Position numbers and translations under genes: made by a program. Shown one piece after another: positions 46,905 through 57,590 of a stretch of 64,000 nucleotides of DNA. This DNA is from Astropecten irregularis (taxonomy: Eukaryota; Echinodermata; Asteroidea; Paxillosida; Astropectinidae). The first letter of the stretch is position 1; the number at the start of each line of letters is the position of its first letter. Below the pieces are notes generated by a model. The model worked only from the letters and a program-made list of their open reading frames with translations. It was not told the DNA's origin and did not search any database. The DNA is taken from assembly GCA_963971285.1 (NCBI GenBank), contig OZ020244.1:5456001-5520000 (forward strand). Reading direction: 5' to 3'.

Positions 46905-47025
46905 ACTATTTATTTGGTTATTGAAAAGTGAACAAAGAAAAATTGACTGGAGCGGGATTCGAACCGGCGACCTCCTGAATACCGTACAGGCGCTCTACCA
47001 ACTGAGCCATCCAGCCCTATGTTGG
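46905..47025 (-). repeat. tRNA-derived SINE, 5' complete
   Basis: On the minus strand, 47,016-46,945 folds like a tRNA: a 7-bp acceptor with one G-T pair, a GCTC/GAGC D stem, a perfect A box (TGGCTCAGTTGG) and a B box (GGTTCGAATCC). The anticodon arm is decayed: only four stem pairs form and U33 is missing. It continues into the CAATTTTTCTTTGTTCACTT tail seen in the other copies, so this is a SINE, not a tRNA gene. Confidence 0.75.
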
Positions 47026-47193
47026 TGGTGACCCCAATAGTCAACTATCCTTGTTCGTTTGGCAGTCAGAAGCCATGAAACCACGCACACACCGCCACAC
47101 CCCAGGGATCGTTTCAATGATACACGCAACAATGCTGCAACCTGGGAACGGTACTTGGGGGATCACTCAAAGAGGATACGGCTTTTTTAATTA

Positions 47194-47248
47194 TTCGGTT
47201 CGAATCCCGCTCCAGTCAATTTTTCTTTGTTCACTTTTCAATGACTTA
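47194..47248 (+). repeat. SINE 3' fragment
   Basis: B box GGTTCGAATCC, CGCTCCAGTC and TTCACTTTTCAATGACTT match the minus-strand SINE 170 bp upstream. Together they form an inverted pair. 47,255-47,815 holds nothing recognised. Confidence 0.65.
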
Positions 47249-47817
47249 AAATAACTCAGTCAGTTTCCCTTGTGGTTATTTCACGAATATTTATTTGGTT
47301 ATTATAATATATTTTGAGCAACACTGTAATAAGCTAAAGGTCTCCAACAATTGGTCAAGCAATATTAAGCAAAATGACCAACATTATTCCACCGATATGT
47401 TGGTTAAAATATTTACCCAACTTCGTTGATCACAATTTTATTTTAGTGAGTTCATATAAGACCTAATATGGTTGTCAAAATCTTACCAATATTTTTTTCA
47501 GTAACTTTAGATTTCGGATTCAAGACTTTAAATCAATCAAAAATATGCCGACATTTTGAAAATAATAAAAGCAGCATGAAATGATATCTGTGTTTACACG
47601 AAGAGACACATTTGGCCGAAATTGATTTTTTTTTCAGTTTCTCCCAAAATCGGTGAAGGGTATTGCGACGGATGTTTTTGACGAATTCGTTTTGTCAAAT
47701 TCAAATGAAGTCATTCAGACCCTGAGATTTACTAATTGGGAAATGTGTGCGTATTTGCATCAGGGAGATTGTGAGCTGTCACCAAGAGACAAAATACACT
47801 CATTCAACTCCAAAATA

Positions 47818-48135
47818 ATAGTGCGCCTCCAAGAGTTTTCAACGCGTTGGCCAATCACAGCGCACTGAATTTGTCGACAGATTCCGCGCATACACGGGTT
47901 TACACTTCGGAGGCCATCTTGGATTTTATCGCAACTTCAAAACGAGGCACTTCTACGCATGCGCACTTTTCGAAGTGTAAGCCCGTCCATTGTCGAAGAC
48001 AATACACGTGTTTACACTTCTGCGGTTTTTATCGCGACTTCGAAACGAGGCACTATCACGCATGCGCACTTTTGGAAGTGTAAACCCGTGTATTGTGATT
48101 GGCCAATGCGTTGCAACCTCTTGGAGGCACACTAT
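47818..48135. mobile_element. 318-bp MITE (family G) with ~40-bp TIRs
   Basis: The left ATAGTGCGCCTCCAAGAG with CAACGCGTTGGCCAATCACA is inverted at the right (TGTGATTGGCCAATGCGTTG with CTCTTGGAGGCACACTAT). The interior is an imperfect tandem duplication of a block containing ACGCATGCGCACTTTT. No ORF. Confidence 0.75.
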
Positions 48136-48463
48136 TTAGTACAGCCTGATTAATTGACTTTTAATTAGTACACCATGTACGTAAGTGTAATATTTTTACC
48201 TTACTGAGGAAATATAATCAAAATATCCTCTAGTAAGCGAAATGTTTTTTAAAAGGGGGCCAACTTTAAAGTCGATTTCAAAACAAACTTCTTTCTTCGT
48301 GTAAACACTGAAGGCTTTTTTGGTCAATATTTCTGCAAAAAAAATCAGTATACACACCAACATTTATTAAAATGCATTTATATTTCGTGGTATCTTGTAC
48401 GTGAACTTTTGAAAATATATTAGGAATTTTCTCTAGCTAGGATCTTTCTCAAAGGCTAAAATG

Positions 48464-48582
48464 GTCAGAGTTGGGAGGGCCTGACGTTTTGGTCCTAGCA
48501 GGGTGTTTCTCAAAGGCTAGATGCTTTAGCCTTTGAGAAAGATCCTGCTAAGATCGGAACGTCAGCCCCTCCTAACTCCAAG
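48464..48582. mobile_element. Family J hairpin element
   Basis: Arms of about 46 bp (48,474-48,519 and 48,526-48,572) pair across a 6-nt loop: GGAGGGCCTGACGTTTTGG, CTAGCAGG and TTTCTCAAAGGCTA on the left, inverse on the right. Related termini occur at 60,042-60,430. The upstream 48,430-48,460 carries another partial arm. Confidence 0.7.
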
Positions 48583-48755
48583 CATTTTCCTTTTCTTGTC
48601 AATATTTTGGTGGAATCACTTGCATTGTTTAATACGTGTCGCTAGTAATAGATTGCTTATGTTCAAATGTTGCACTACCTACACACTAAAGTTACACCAC
48701 ACACACCAAACCCAGGAACGTAAACCAAAAAACAACATGAACTTGAATATGGACA

Positions 48756-49135
48756 TTAAAGGTAGTATCATACTTTGGTAGCATACCGAAACAGAAATCT
48801 CCACATATTTACCAATATAACTTGCAGGGTACAAAGATGATGATGGTAGAAACATACCGTTATAAATGTTACGCCTGAAATGCTGTATTTATCCAGAAAA
48901 GAGGAAAACCAATGACCAAAAACAATTTTGATCTTTTAAAAGTCAAAAATAGCGTTGAAAATATTTTTTCAAATACTTTTGGCGTTTTCACTGTTTTCTC
49001 AAAAAGTGGGCACCGTATGGGACTGGAATTTGTACAGATGACTGTTAGGCCTACTGTATCTTTCTTGATATTTTTGCACAGGAATCTGCATTTCTTTGAC
49101 AAAAAAAGCAAAACAAAGTATGATATTAGCTTTAT
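48756..49135 (+). mobile_element. TTAA-flanked MITE family E, copy 1
   Basis: Starts TTAAAGGTAGTATCATACTT and carries the family core words GGTAGAAACATACCG, TTTATCCAGAAAA, GATCTTTTAAAAG and GTGGGCACCGTATGGGACTG. The right end is a decayed inverse of the left. Confidence 0.7.
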
Positions 49136-49409
49136 CAGGGCCCACTTAGCAACAACATGGACTTGTTGAAAATCTTATATACACCTAATCTTACGCTCAC
49201 CAACCGCGTAAACTTTTAAACAATATCATGAACATACAACAATTGATAATAACTAGAAATGTGTTTGCGCTGATAAAAACTAGAATGTGTTCGAAGCTTA
49301 ATGTGTTCACTTAATCTTGTATTTTTGGTTGAATGTGGAAAATATTAGAAGCAATTGCACTCACATAATAATTGTTTTAAATTAAAAAAAAAATGTCACA
49401 CACTTTTCA

Positions 49410-49585
49410 TTAAAGGTACTGTACAGGATTGGTGACATACCCAAACAGAAATGTTCACAGATTTACATATAACATATTCAGGATATGTAGATAGTGGTGG
49501 TAGAAACATACCAATAAAATATGTCCCACTTAAATTGTGTATTTATCCAGAAAATAGTAAAACAAATACCGAAAACAGTTTAAAC
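49410..49585 (+). mobile_element. MITE family E, copy 2 (right-truncated)
   Basis: TTAAAGGTACTGTACAGG, ATGTTCACAGATTTAC, GGTGGTAGAAACATACC and GTATTTATCCAGAAAA match copies 1 and 3; homology stops near 49,580. Confidence 0.6.
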
Positions 49586-49589
49586 TGTT

Positions 49590-50640
49590 TACTACACTTT
49601 CCCATAATGCCATGGGCCAAAGATTTCATAATTGTCAAATTGTCAAAGTTTCTTACAGCACCTTTATCACATTCCACTACACATGTTGACCATTAAACAA
49701 TTCAGGATTTGTTCTTGTCTGCTCAAATGGCCACTAGATTGAGACCCTATGGCACTACCACATTTGACAGGAAATAGCTGGAGATCGCATCTCCAGCCTC
49801 ATCAATTTTATCTGATCCCCTTCCCCAACGAAAAATCCTACATCCGCCCCTGCTTGATAACCCCTACTGGTAATCCAACTGCAGTTATCCATTAAAATCC
49901 ATCCGCAATATCGGCGTTAAATCCCTAATTATAATCAATACTTCGTACGGATGATCCTATGGTTATAAGCCTTACAACAATATCTGGTACACTGAACTCT
50001 TTTACTGTACATAAACACCAAATCCTGAGTTCTCCAGACGAAAGACCCTATTGCTTAAATGGATAAGAATGACACAAAGGAAACATCCTATTCCAGAGAT
50101 GGGTATCGCTGTGGAAAAGCTTTATAACAAATTCACGTGTCATAGCAACAGAGTCTTTAGTCTGGGAAATTCAACCTTGGGTGTTTATGTGCAATGAAAG
50201 AAGTCTGTGTACCAGATACAATTGAGATATAACTCGAAAATCGCTTATTATCCAAAATAATCCTTCTGATAATTTCCTAAATCATAATTATAATTATTTC
50301 ACAGATGAAAAACACAACGCCCTCAGCCCTTTCCTAAACAAGTTATTATAAGAATGCCATATGAGGCACGTCTGTTTGTATGCATCCAACATTGAGAATA
50401 AACACAGTATGACTACTAGAGAAAACAGAATTTGAGCAGTCCGCCTCCTTTCCTATTGGACCTGTGTGTTATCCCCGCTTTTGACCATCTCACTTCCAGC
50501 AGGAAAGCCACCTCAGCCCCCAGCACTGACCTACGATGAGCCCCGGTCATCCTTCCTTCCTACTCTATATCACAGCAACTCCACAACGGCACTCCAACCA
50601 CCCCATCTCAGTCACAATACTGATTATAGGCCTATGCCCA
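49590..50640. other. No recognisable feature
   Basis: AT-rich intergenic sequence; short frames only, without domain motifs. No repeat of high copy within the window was recognised here. Confidence 0.4.
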
Positions 50641-50649
50641 AATTTGCCC

Positions 50650-51180
50650 TAATTATATGCCCTAATTCATTATGAGAACAAAAACAATCCGTTTTCCTCT
50701 CTTTGGGGTATTGCAATTTGTTTTTTAACCCAATATGCAATGTTTTCTCATAATCAATGAAGCTGATGATGGATTATTACAATTCGGCAATATTTGTCCG
50801 TTTGAAGTCCCTCCCAAAAAGTACACGAACAATTGACTTTTGTCCACCACCCTAATTGATAATGAGAAAAACAACTATTTCCCCTGCAATTAGTTGGACA
50901 AAACTACACGGAATTATTTACGACCAACAGGAGTTTTCTAATAATCGGCTGATGATAGATTATCGGAATTCAGTATTTAAGTGTCCGTGTGACATCCCTC
51001 TCCAAAATGCTTAGAAAAACGTCTAGGGAGACAAAGAGGTGTACACCCGGATGTATTAGCCAATTTCGACATACAAATACACTGATGAGGAAAATAGCTT
51101 GTGAGTTTTCACAAACGTAATTAGGCTCATGGTGAAATATTGCAATTCGGAAATAAATTCTCTGTGTTAAAGGGACCCTC
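50650..51180. repeat. Degenerate tandem repeat, ~180 bp, three copies
   Basis: Words GCTGATGATGGATTATTACAA, then GGCTGATGATAGATTATCGG, then GGCTCATGGTGAAATATTGC sit at about 50,760, 50,945 and 51,124. CCCTAATTNATNATGAGAA sits at 50,660 and 50,852. The copies are old. Confidence 0.45.
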
Positions 51181-51184
51181 ACAT

Positions 51185-52800
51185 ATTAGTGATGAATCTG
51201 AAGACAAATATTTTTTTATCTAAAAAACCTTTCTATCAAAAAAGATAGAAAGTAGTAACTACTGGTCATGCTGATTATGGTAACTAACGCCCTCTTGTGA
51301 TTTATGTCCTGCAAGCCTTATACCTACCAGGCATTAAAATATGTTGGCTGGTCCTATATTAAGGACGCCCTCATGATGACCGTATTATTTTTTCCAATCA
51401 CGTTGTCCAAAACGGAAGTTTGAGTCGCCTTCCGGGTTTCCATTAGATAATCTCGGAAACACGGAATGTTTTGATGATAACATGCAATTCAATAATAGGA
51501 AACTTGGAATTCGATGTTAATGCATCTCAGTATTACACGGAATGCAGAAATCAATTTCAAGTTATCTTGGTAATACGGAATTCAATGGCAAAGCTGAAGG
51601 CCGTGTCCCGAATCTCTGGTTATGGAAATCGGCTGCAGTCAAAGACTAGTGGCTGACAAAGGGGCTTGCGTAGTATTGAAGCCCTCTATCAGACATTTAG
51701 TCGATCTTTTAGGAGGGCGACCTCTCTGTCAAGTGCACATTTGTACACAACTGAAACACAAAATGAAACCGATGATTGACGTTTCTATACCACCACAAAG
51801 GTCTTTTATTGTTTAAGCCAACATTGAAAATCTGATTTTACAATGAATTGCTCTACTAGTTTTATTAACGATAATGGTAATAATCTAGAAATATTGACTC
51901 ATTAATAATACATTGAGCTTCGTGTTGCGTTGTGCATTCATTCACTTTTTCAGTACGACGCACATTATAGTGTACTTAGTCAGGGTGGCGTATTATGAAT
52001 GCTAGTGCAATATTTATACGATCCACATTATTTCTTTTCTAATTTGAACAAACATTTCTTTCGTGACAAAGCTTCCAAAATGCGTAAAAAGAAAATCAAT
52101 CAAACAACGAATAAATGAAAAAAGAAAAGGGAAATAAGAGAAAAGAGGAAATCGCGAAAACAAATAGTAGATTATTAATTTAATTTAAAAATCAAAAAAA
52201 TTATATGCTGTATTTTTCAATGAAGTGGCTAACACACCGCCATTATGAAGTATTAAATAACAATGTAGTATTTCTTGTCTCCGAAAGTATCTTTTACAAT
52301 TCACGAACAAAAATAACATCAATTAAGTTCTCGAAAATAAATATGCTTACATTCTTAATTACAAAACTATTCGAATTGATAACTTTGTGAACTAATTTGA
52401 CACTATTTCAAGCAAACGTATTTTTTGTCGTTCGTTGTACTTCGTGTTGATGTTCTCTGCTGTTCGTGACAAACTCCCTCCTCTCTTCAGATTCTTATTT
52501 ACAATGAAATCTTTGAATTGCCCGATTTTGTTTTCGAACAACATTGGAAAAAAAACTGTCATTAAAAAACTTGACAAAGTCAAAGTCAAACATTACAAAC
52601 TCCAAGACAATTTTACCGAAAAGACAAACAATAATAAAAGGGTTTAAGATATTTGGCAATAAGAATACTGTGATTATATTTGTATTCTGTCTTTACGTAA
52701 TCATCGTAATAAGTTACATAATACATTCCTCCAAGACGGCAAACGAATAATTACGCAAAATATGCTTGCCCTTCACTGATGTATGGATCATAGTACATGG
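51185..52800. other. No recognisable feature
   Basis: AT-rich intergenic sequence with scattered short frames on both strands; none shows a domain, and codon composition follows base composition. Confidence 0.4.
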
Positions 52801-52804
52801 AAAC

Positions 52805-52915
52805 ATAAAGTCCTGGCTCAGAATGGATTCGAACCCACAAGCTACTGCGTAGATATACTTGTGTATATGTCATACCACTATAGACCACTAAGCTAGTTGG
52901 GTTCAGTAGGGTAAG
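52805..52915 (-). repeat. tRNA-like sequence, probable SINE head
   Basis: On the minus strand a perfect A box (TAGCTTAGTGG, 52,895-52,885) and B box (GGTTCGAATCC, 52,835-52,825) are about 50 bp apart, further than in a plain tRNA, with a long ATATACACAAGTATAT stem between. It could be a Ser/Leu-type tRNA pseudogene or a different SINE family from the one at 46.9 kb. Confidence 0.5.
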
Positions 52916-52952
52916 TCGATTTCATGATTTCGCAACAGATTATTATTCGTTG

Positions 52953-53317
52953 TTAAAGGTATTATCATGCTTTGGTAAGAGACCAAAACAGACATGTTCA
53001 CAGATTTACGTATAACTTACAGGATATGAGGATGGTGGTGGTAGAAACATACCGCTAAAATGTTACCACCTGAAATGGTGTATTTATCCACAAATTTGTA
53101 AAACAATGACCGAAAATCTTTTTGATCTTTTAAAAGATACAAAATAAAAGAGAAAAGACTTAAGAAATACTGTGGCTGTTTTTCACTAGTTTCTCAAAGA
53201 GTGGGCACCGTATGAGACTGAAATTTTCACTGATGACTGTTATTGTATCTGTCTCGATATTTTTGCCCATGAATCTGTATTTCTTTGATAAAAACCAAAG
53301 TATGATACTACCTTTAA
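52953..53317 (+). mobile_element. TTAA-flanked MITE family E, copy 3 (complete)
   Basis: A 365-bp element, TTAAAGGTATTATCATGCTT at the left and AAAGTATGATACTACCTTTAA at the right, so TTAA lies at both ends with inverted AGGTAGTATCATACTTTGG termini. The TTAA target is typical of piggyBac-like transposition; no transposase is encoded. Confidence 0.8.
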
Positions 53318-53706
53318 ACATAAGTTGGCGTAGGGGAGATCAAAGTATGCAAATCTGACTTGCACAGTTCATAAGGCGTCAGTGAAGGGCAAGGTTGATT
53401 TCCATATGTCTATCTCTCCGAAGAAAAAATGATAAATAACGAATAAATATATTGTTCTATCCTTATGAATGGTGTACGGTGCGTTTGGAAGGTCGGTTTA
53501 CATCATTATACTCAAAGTCATACCGCTCGAACTCCATTACCAATAATTTCAATAATATTGTGCTCTAAAAATTAATCTGCTTTTGCATCAAAATATTTTA
53601 TGAAGCATTGCTTAAAGAACCCACATGAGTACATTTCATCAATTGCCATGATATTTTTAGAGCGTGACGACATGATATGCATTAAAGGCAAAAATAAAAT
53701 GAGTTC

Positions 53707-54443
53707 CAATACGGGCGTTTCACAATTTAGAGCGCCACCAAAACGGCAGTAGGGAGAGGCCGATTTAAGCGGTGCATGCTGGAGAATTGTCGACATCAGA
53801 GATTTTCCCCTATAGACCTTTCTTCTATTTATAAACATTGGCTGCTGGTTGGCATGGGCGGCCAAATGTTGCAAATCATTTCGTCTTCTCGAAAGACGGT
53901 GTGACCACATTCAACATTTTTGAAAACTTTCCATAGCTGCACAAAATACATACCATCATTGATTATGTTATTTGCATTACATTCAGTAATATCTTATAAT
54001 GTTTATGAAACGTTTTGTACAAATTGGGAAAAATATGTGGTTATTTGTTATGCCTGGCTTTGATGGCGCGCCATACTTTCCGCCATGCTGGTTGGCCAAA
54101 ACTCGTTCTGTGACGTTGCAAAAGAAAGGTCTATACGTTCGATCGTCTTCGCCAATTAATTAACCGATCAATTAACCCACCGTATATCCTTTCATCCATA
54201 GGTATTTCTCAATGTTTTCCAGTTTGGATGATATGTGTGTGCTGTGCATTCGGAAGATTCGCAAACATAAACCATTGTGATAACACGTGAAAAAAACGCA
54301 CAAAACGACCCAAGAGTTAGCAATAACGTTGAACGTATAGGGGAAAATCTCCAATGTCGACAATTTCCCATCATGCACCGCGTAAATTGGCCTCTCCCTG
54401 CTGCCCTCTTGGTGGCGCTCTAAATTGTGAAACGCCCGTATTG
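53707..54443. mobile_element. 737-bp element with 108-bp inverted repeats (family H)
   Basis: Arms 53,707-53,814 and 54,336-54,443 are inverted copies (roughly 88 percent by eye), starting CAATACGGGCGTTTCACAAT and ending GATTTTCCCCTATA. A second inner inverted pair, TATAGACCTTTCTT and AAGAAAGGTCTATA, lies at 53,811 and 54,123. No transposase. Confidence 0.8.
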
Positions 54444-54790
54444 TGAGCATGCGCGCGTTGTATTGCACGTGCGTGCGCGTGCGCTGTTGACTCAAGACCG
54501 ACTCTCCAAAAGTCTCCTATCGGCTCTACGGCACCTATGCATTGTGTAGTTTATTGTTTGCATCCCGGTGAGTTTGATATGGGCGGTTTCGCCGTCTTGT
54601 ACGCGCTATCATGCTGACGCATGAGTTGCAGAATGTTCGCATCGAGCCAGGGTAAGGTGGTACATGTACCTCGAAAACGTTTCGTTTTATTTGTTGCATG
54701 GAAGAAGTTAATAGTTCTCATAATATGGAGTGCCACATACTCCATACGCCATCTACATCATGACAATTGAGAACATATACCACAGTACCA

Positions 54791-55126
54791 TTAAAGGTAA
54801 TATCATACTTTGGTTTAAAAAAAAAAATACAGATTCATGGGCAAAAATATCAAGACATGACTTTATATACAGTAACAGTCATCTGTGAAAATTTCAGTCC
54901 CATACGATGCCCACCTTTTGAGAAAACAGTGTAAAACGGCCACAGTATTTCTTAAGTCTTTTTTCTATTATTTTTGATCTTTTAAAAGATCAACAAGAAT
55001 TTCGGTCGTTGTTTACTAATTTCTGGACAAAGACACCATTTCAGGCGGAATAATTTAAACGGTATATACGTTAATCTGTGAAAATTTCTGTTTTGGTTTC
55101 TTACCAAAGTATAATACTACCTTTAA
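54791..55126 (-). mobile_element. TTAA-flanked MITE family E, copy 4 (inverted)
   Basis: TTAA at both ends, inverted relative to copies 1-3. Its interior carries the reverse complement of GGGCACCGTATGGGACTG and the shared palindrome GATCTTTTAAAAGATC. Confidence 0.8.
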
Positions 55127-55164
55127 CACTTGCCACAGTGCATTAAGGAAACCTTTCAACGTCT

Positions 55165-55385
55165 TAGTATTTATATCTTAATAATAAAAGCAGATTTTTA
55201 TATAGCACCATTCCATCTAGATCGTGGCGCTTTACCATTATTATCCCTGGTAATCGGGCCCCACATACAAGCCTCCGGCTGCCAGCAACCAAAACCATTT
55301 CTACCATCACAGGCACCAATTTACTCCTGGGTGAAGAGGAGCAATATGTGACAAAGTGTCTTGCCCAAGGACGCAAGCACTACTA
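55165..55385 (-). repeat. Retroposon 3' region (SINE/LINE type)
   Basis: On the minus strand: CTTGGGCAAGACACTTTGTC, CTCCTCTTCACCCAGGAGT, AAATTGGTGCC, AAAGCGCCACGATC and TATATAAAAATCTG. This order is typical of a metazoan retroposon family that ends with a GCGCTATATAAA box. It extends the tail found at 45,536. Confidence 0.55.
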
Positions 55386-56504
55386 GCCCACACTTACTAA
55401 ATTTGGCTGAAATTCTTTGTTCACTTTTGGATTACGTTATCACTGTATATCTTTAATTAACCGTAGAGGGAGCTATATAGCCCGCATGACGTCATCGTTT
55501 ACATTTTCTGAAAGCCAAAGAGCTTCTCTATCTTTTAGCCTTGTAAATTTATGTGCCCAAATCCTTCCGTTTTCGAGTTATTTTGAGTCAAACTTCAACT
55601 TTCGGTAACACCGGAAGTGAAGGTTATTTGTACACCATACGGAATATATTAATTGTTGAGATGTACGTGTCAAGTAACATATGTCAATATCAAAATCATA
55701 GGTTTGCAAAAATCATTGAATGCATACGATGTAAACAATTTGCAATTTGCACTGATGTACGTTATGTAATTACCGAATAAACAGTATTTGAATAATTACA
55801 TCATGTTTCCTTTAAAAACTCATAACTTCTAGTTGAATGACGTCACAGATTTCAAACTTCACAAACATGTCAAGGTGCACTAGTGCTTCACACTCATTAA
55901 ATTTAGCGAAAATCCGTTGTTTACTTTTGGATTACGTAATCACTGTATATCTTTAATCCACCGTAGAGGGCGCTATACAGCGTGTATGACGTCATCATTT
56001 ATATTTTCTGAAAGCCCAAGACCTACTCTATCTTTTACCCAACGAGGTTTTATGTGCCCAAATCCTAACGTTTTTGCGTTATTTTGAGTCAAACTTCAAC
56101 TTCCGGTAACACCGGAAGTGAAGGTCATTTGTACACAACACTAAATATGTTAATTGTTGAAATTCACGTGTTGAGTAACATATGTCAAAATCAAAATTGT
56201 AGGTCATGTGGTTCTCAAGTTACAGAGCACCAAAGTTTTTCCTTAAAACGCATGTAATTTGATACCCGATGACGTAATCATGACGTCAATCTTCTAAATA
56301 CAACTTGGCATCATGACCGAAGTTCCCACCAAGTTTCAAGTCATTATCTTGTAACTATCATCAAGAAGGAAAATAAAAAACTAGAGATTGTATCTGTTGA
56401 AAACAGAATACAAGGCTTTTCCGTTTCCGCTTTTATTGAAAAAAATTGTCATAACCAAATACACACAAAGACAGTTGATTATGTTTTTATGTTTTATACC
56501 TTTG

Positions 56505-57060
56505 AAAGACCTTACCTAACATTGTCTATTGGTGAAAGAATCATGATCATAGCTCTAACCACTTTTAAATGATGAGCTACTTCCTGTTTGACCGGAAGTA
56601 GAGGTCACACAGGTCAAGCAATGTAACACAAATGAAAGACCTTGCCTAACATTGTCGATTGGTGAAAGAATCATGATCATAGCTCTTACCACTTTTAAAT
56701 GAGGAGCTACATCCTGTTTGACCGGAAGTAGAGGTCACACAGGTCAAGCAATATAACATAAATGAAAGACCTTGCCTAACATTGTCTATTGGTGAAAGAA
56801 TCATGATCATAGCTCTTACCACTTTTAAATGAGGAGCTACTTCCTGTTTGACCGGAAGTAGAGGTCAAAGAGGTCAAGCAATGTGTCACAAATGAATGGC
56901 ATTGTCTAACATTGTCTATTGGTGAAAGAATCATGATCATAGCTCTTACAACTTTTAAATGAGGAGCTACTTCCTGTTTGACCGGAAGTAGAGGTCACAG
57001 GGGTCAAGTAATGTGTCACAAAGAAAGACCCTGCCTAATAATCACTTTTGGTGAAAGAAT
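56505..57060 (+). repeat. 130-bp tandem repeat, ~4 copies
   Basis: ATTGTCTATTGGTGAAAGAA recurs at 56,521, 56,651, 56,781 and 56,911, with a decayed fifth copy at 57,041. Each unit contains GAATCATGATCATAGCTCT and TTTGACCGGAAGTAGAGGTC. Confidence 0.85.
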
Positions 57061-57377
57061 CAACGTAATATCTCAAACCGTTGATTTTTTGTTGATTTTT
57101 AAGGATTTAGATTTTAAAATTCAAATTGCTTGTCACATGACACCTGATGACGCCATAATGACGAAAAGTTTCGGGAGACAACTTCCCTATATGGACTTCC
57201 TTCAGACCAAGTTTGGTTAAAATCGGTTCTTTAAAAGTGCCCAAAGTGTCGCACACAAAAACCTATGGTAACTCAAACGACAAGAAAAAGAAGAAGAAGA
57301 AGGAAAAAAAAAAATCAGAACAAAAACAATACCTTTTCCGATTAAAATCGGAAAAGCCAAAAAAAAAAATAAATCTC

Positions 57378-57590
57378 GAACAATAACAATAGGTGTTCGG
57401 CTTGAACCCGACCACATAAAAAAAAAAAAAAACTCTAACAATAACAATAGGTGTTCGGCATGAACCCGAACACCTAAAAAAACTCGAACAATAACAATAG
57501 GTGTTCGGCTTGAAACCGAACACCTAAAAAACTCGAACAATAACAATAGGTGTTCGGCTTGAACCCGAACACCTAACTAGGTGTTCGGGG
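57378..57590 (+). repeat. ~50-bp minisatellite with TAGGTGTTCGG hairpin
   Basis: Three and a half units of ACTCGAACAATAACAAT followed by TAGGTGTTCGGCTTGAACCC and GAACACCTA. TAGGTGTTCGG pairs with CCGAACACCTA over a 6-8-nt loop in each unit. It is preceded by an A-rich tract (57,283-57,370). Confidence 0.8.

Noticed and set aside
46945..47016. Functional tRNA gene on the minus strand
   Set aside because: A and B boxes are good, but the anticodon stem-loop is decayed (only four pairs, no U33), and the sequence continues into a SINE tail shared with other copies.
54172..54495. 107-aa minus-strand frame
   Set aside because: It crosses the right arm of the 108-bp inverted repeat, so it is transposon sequence without coding signature.
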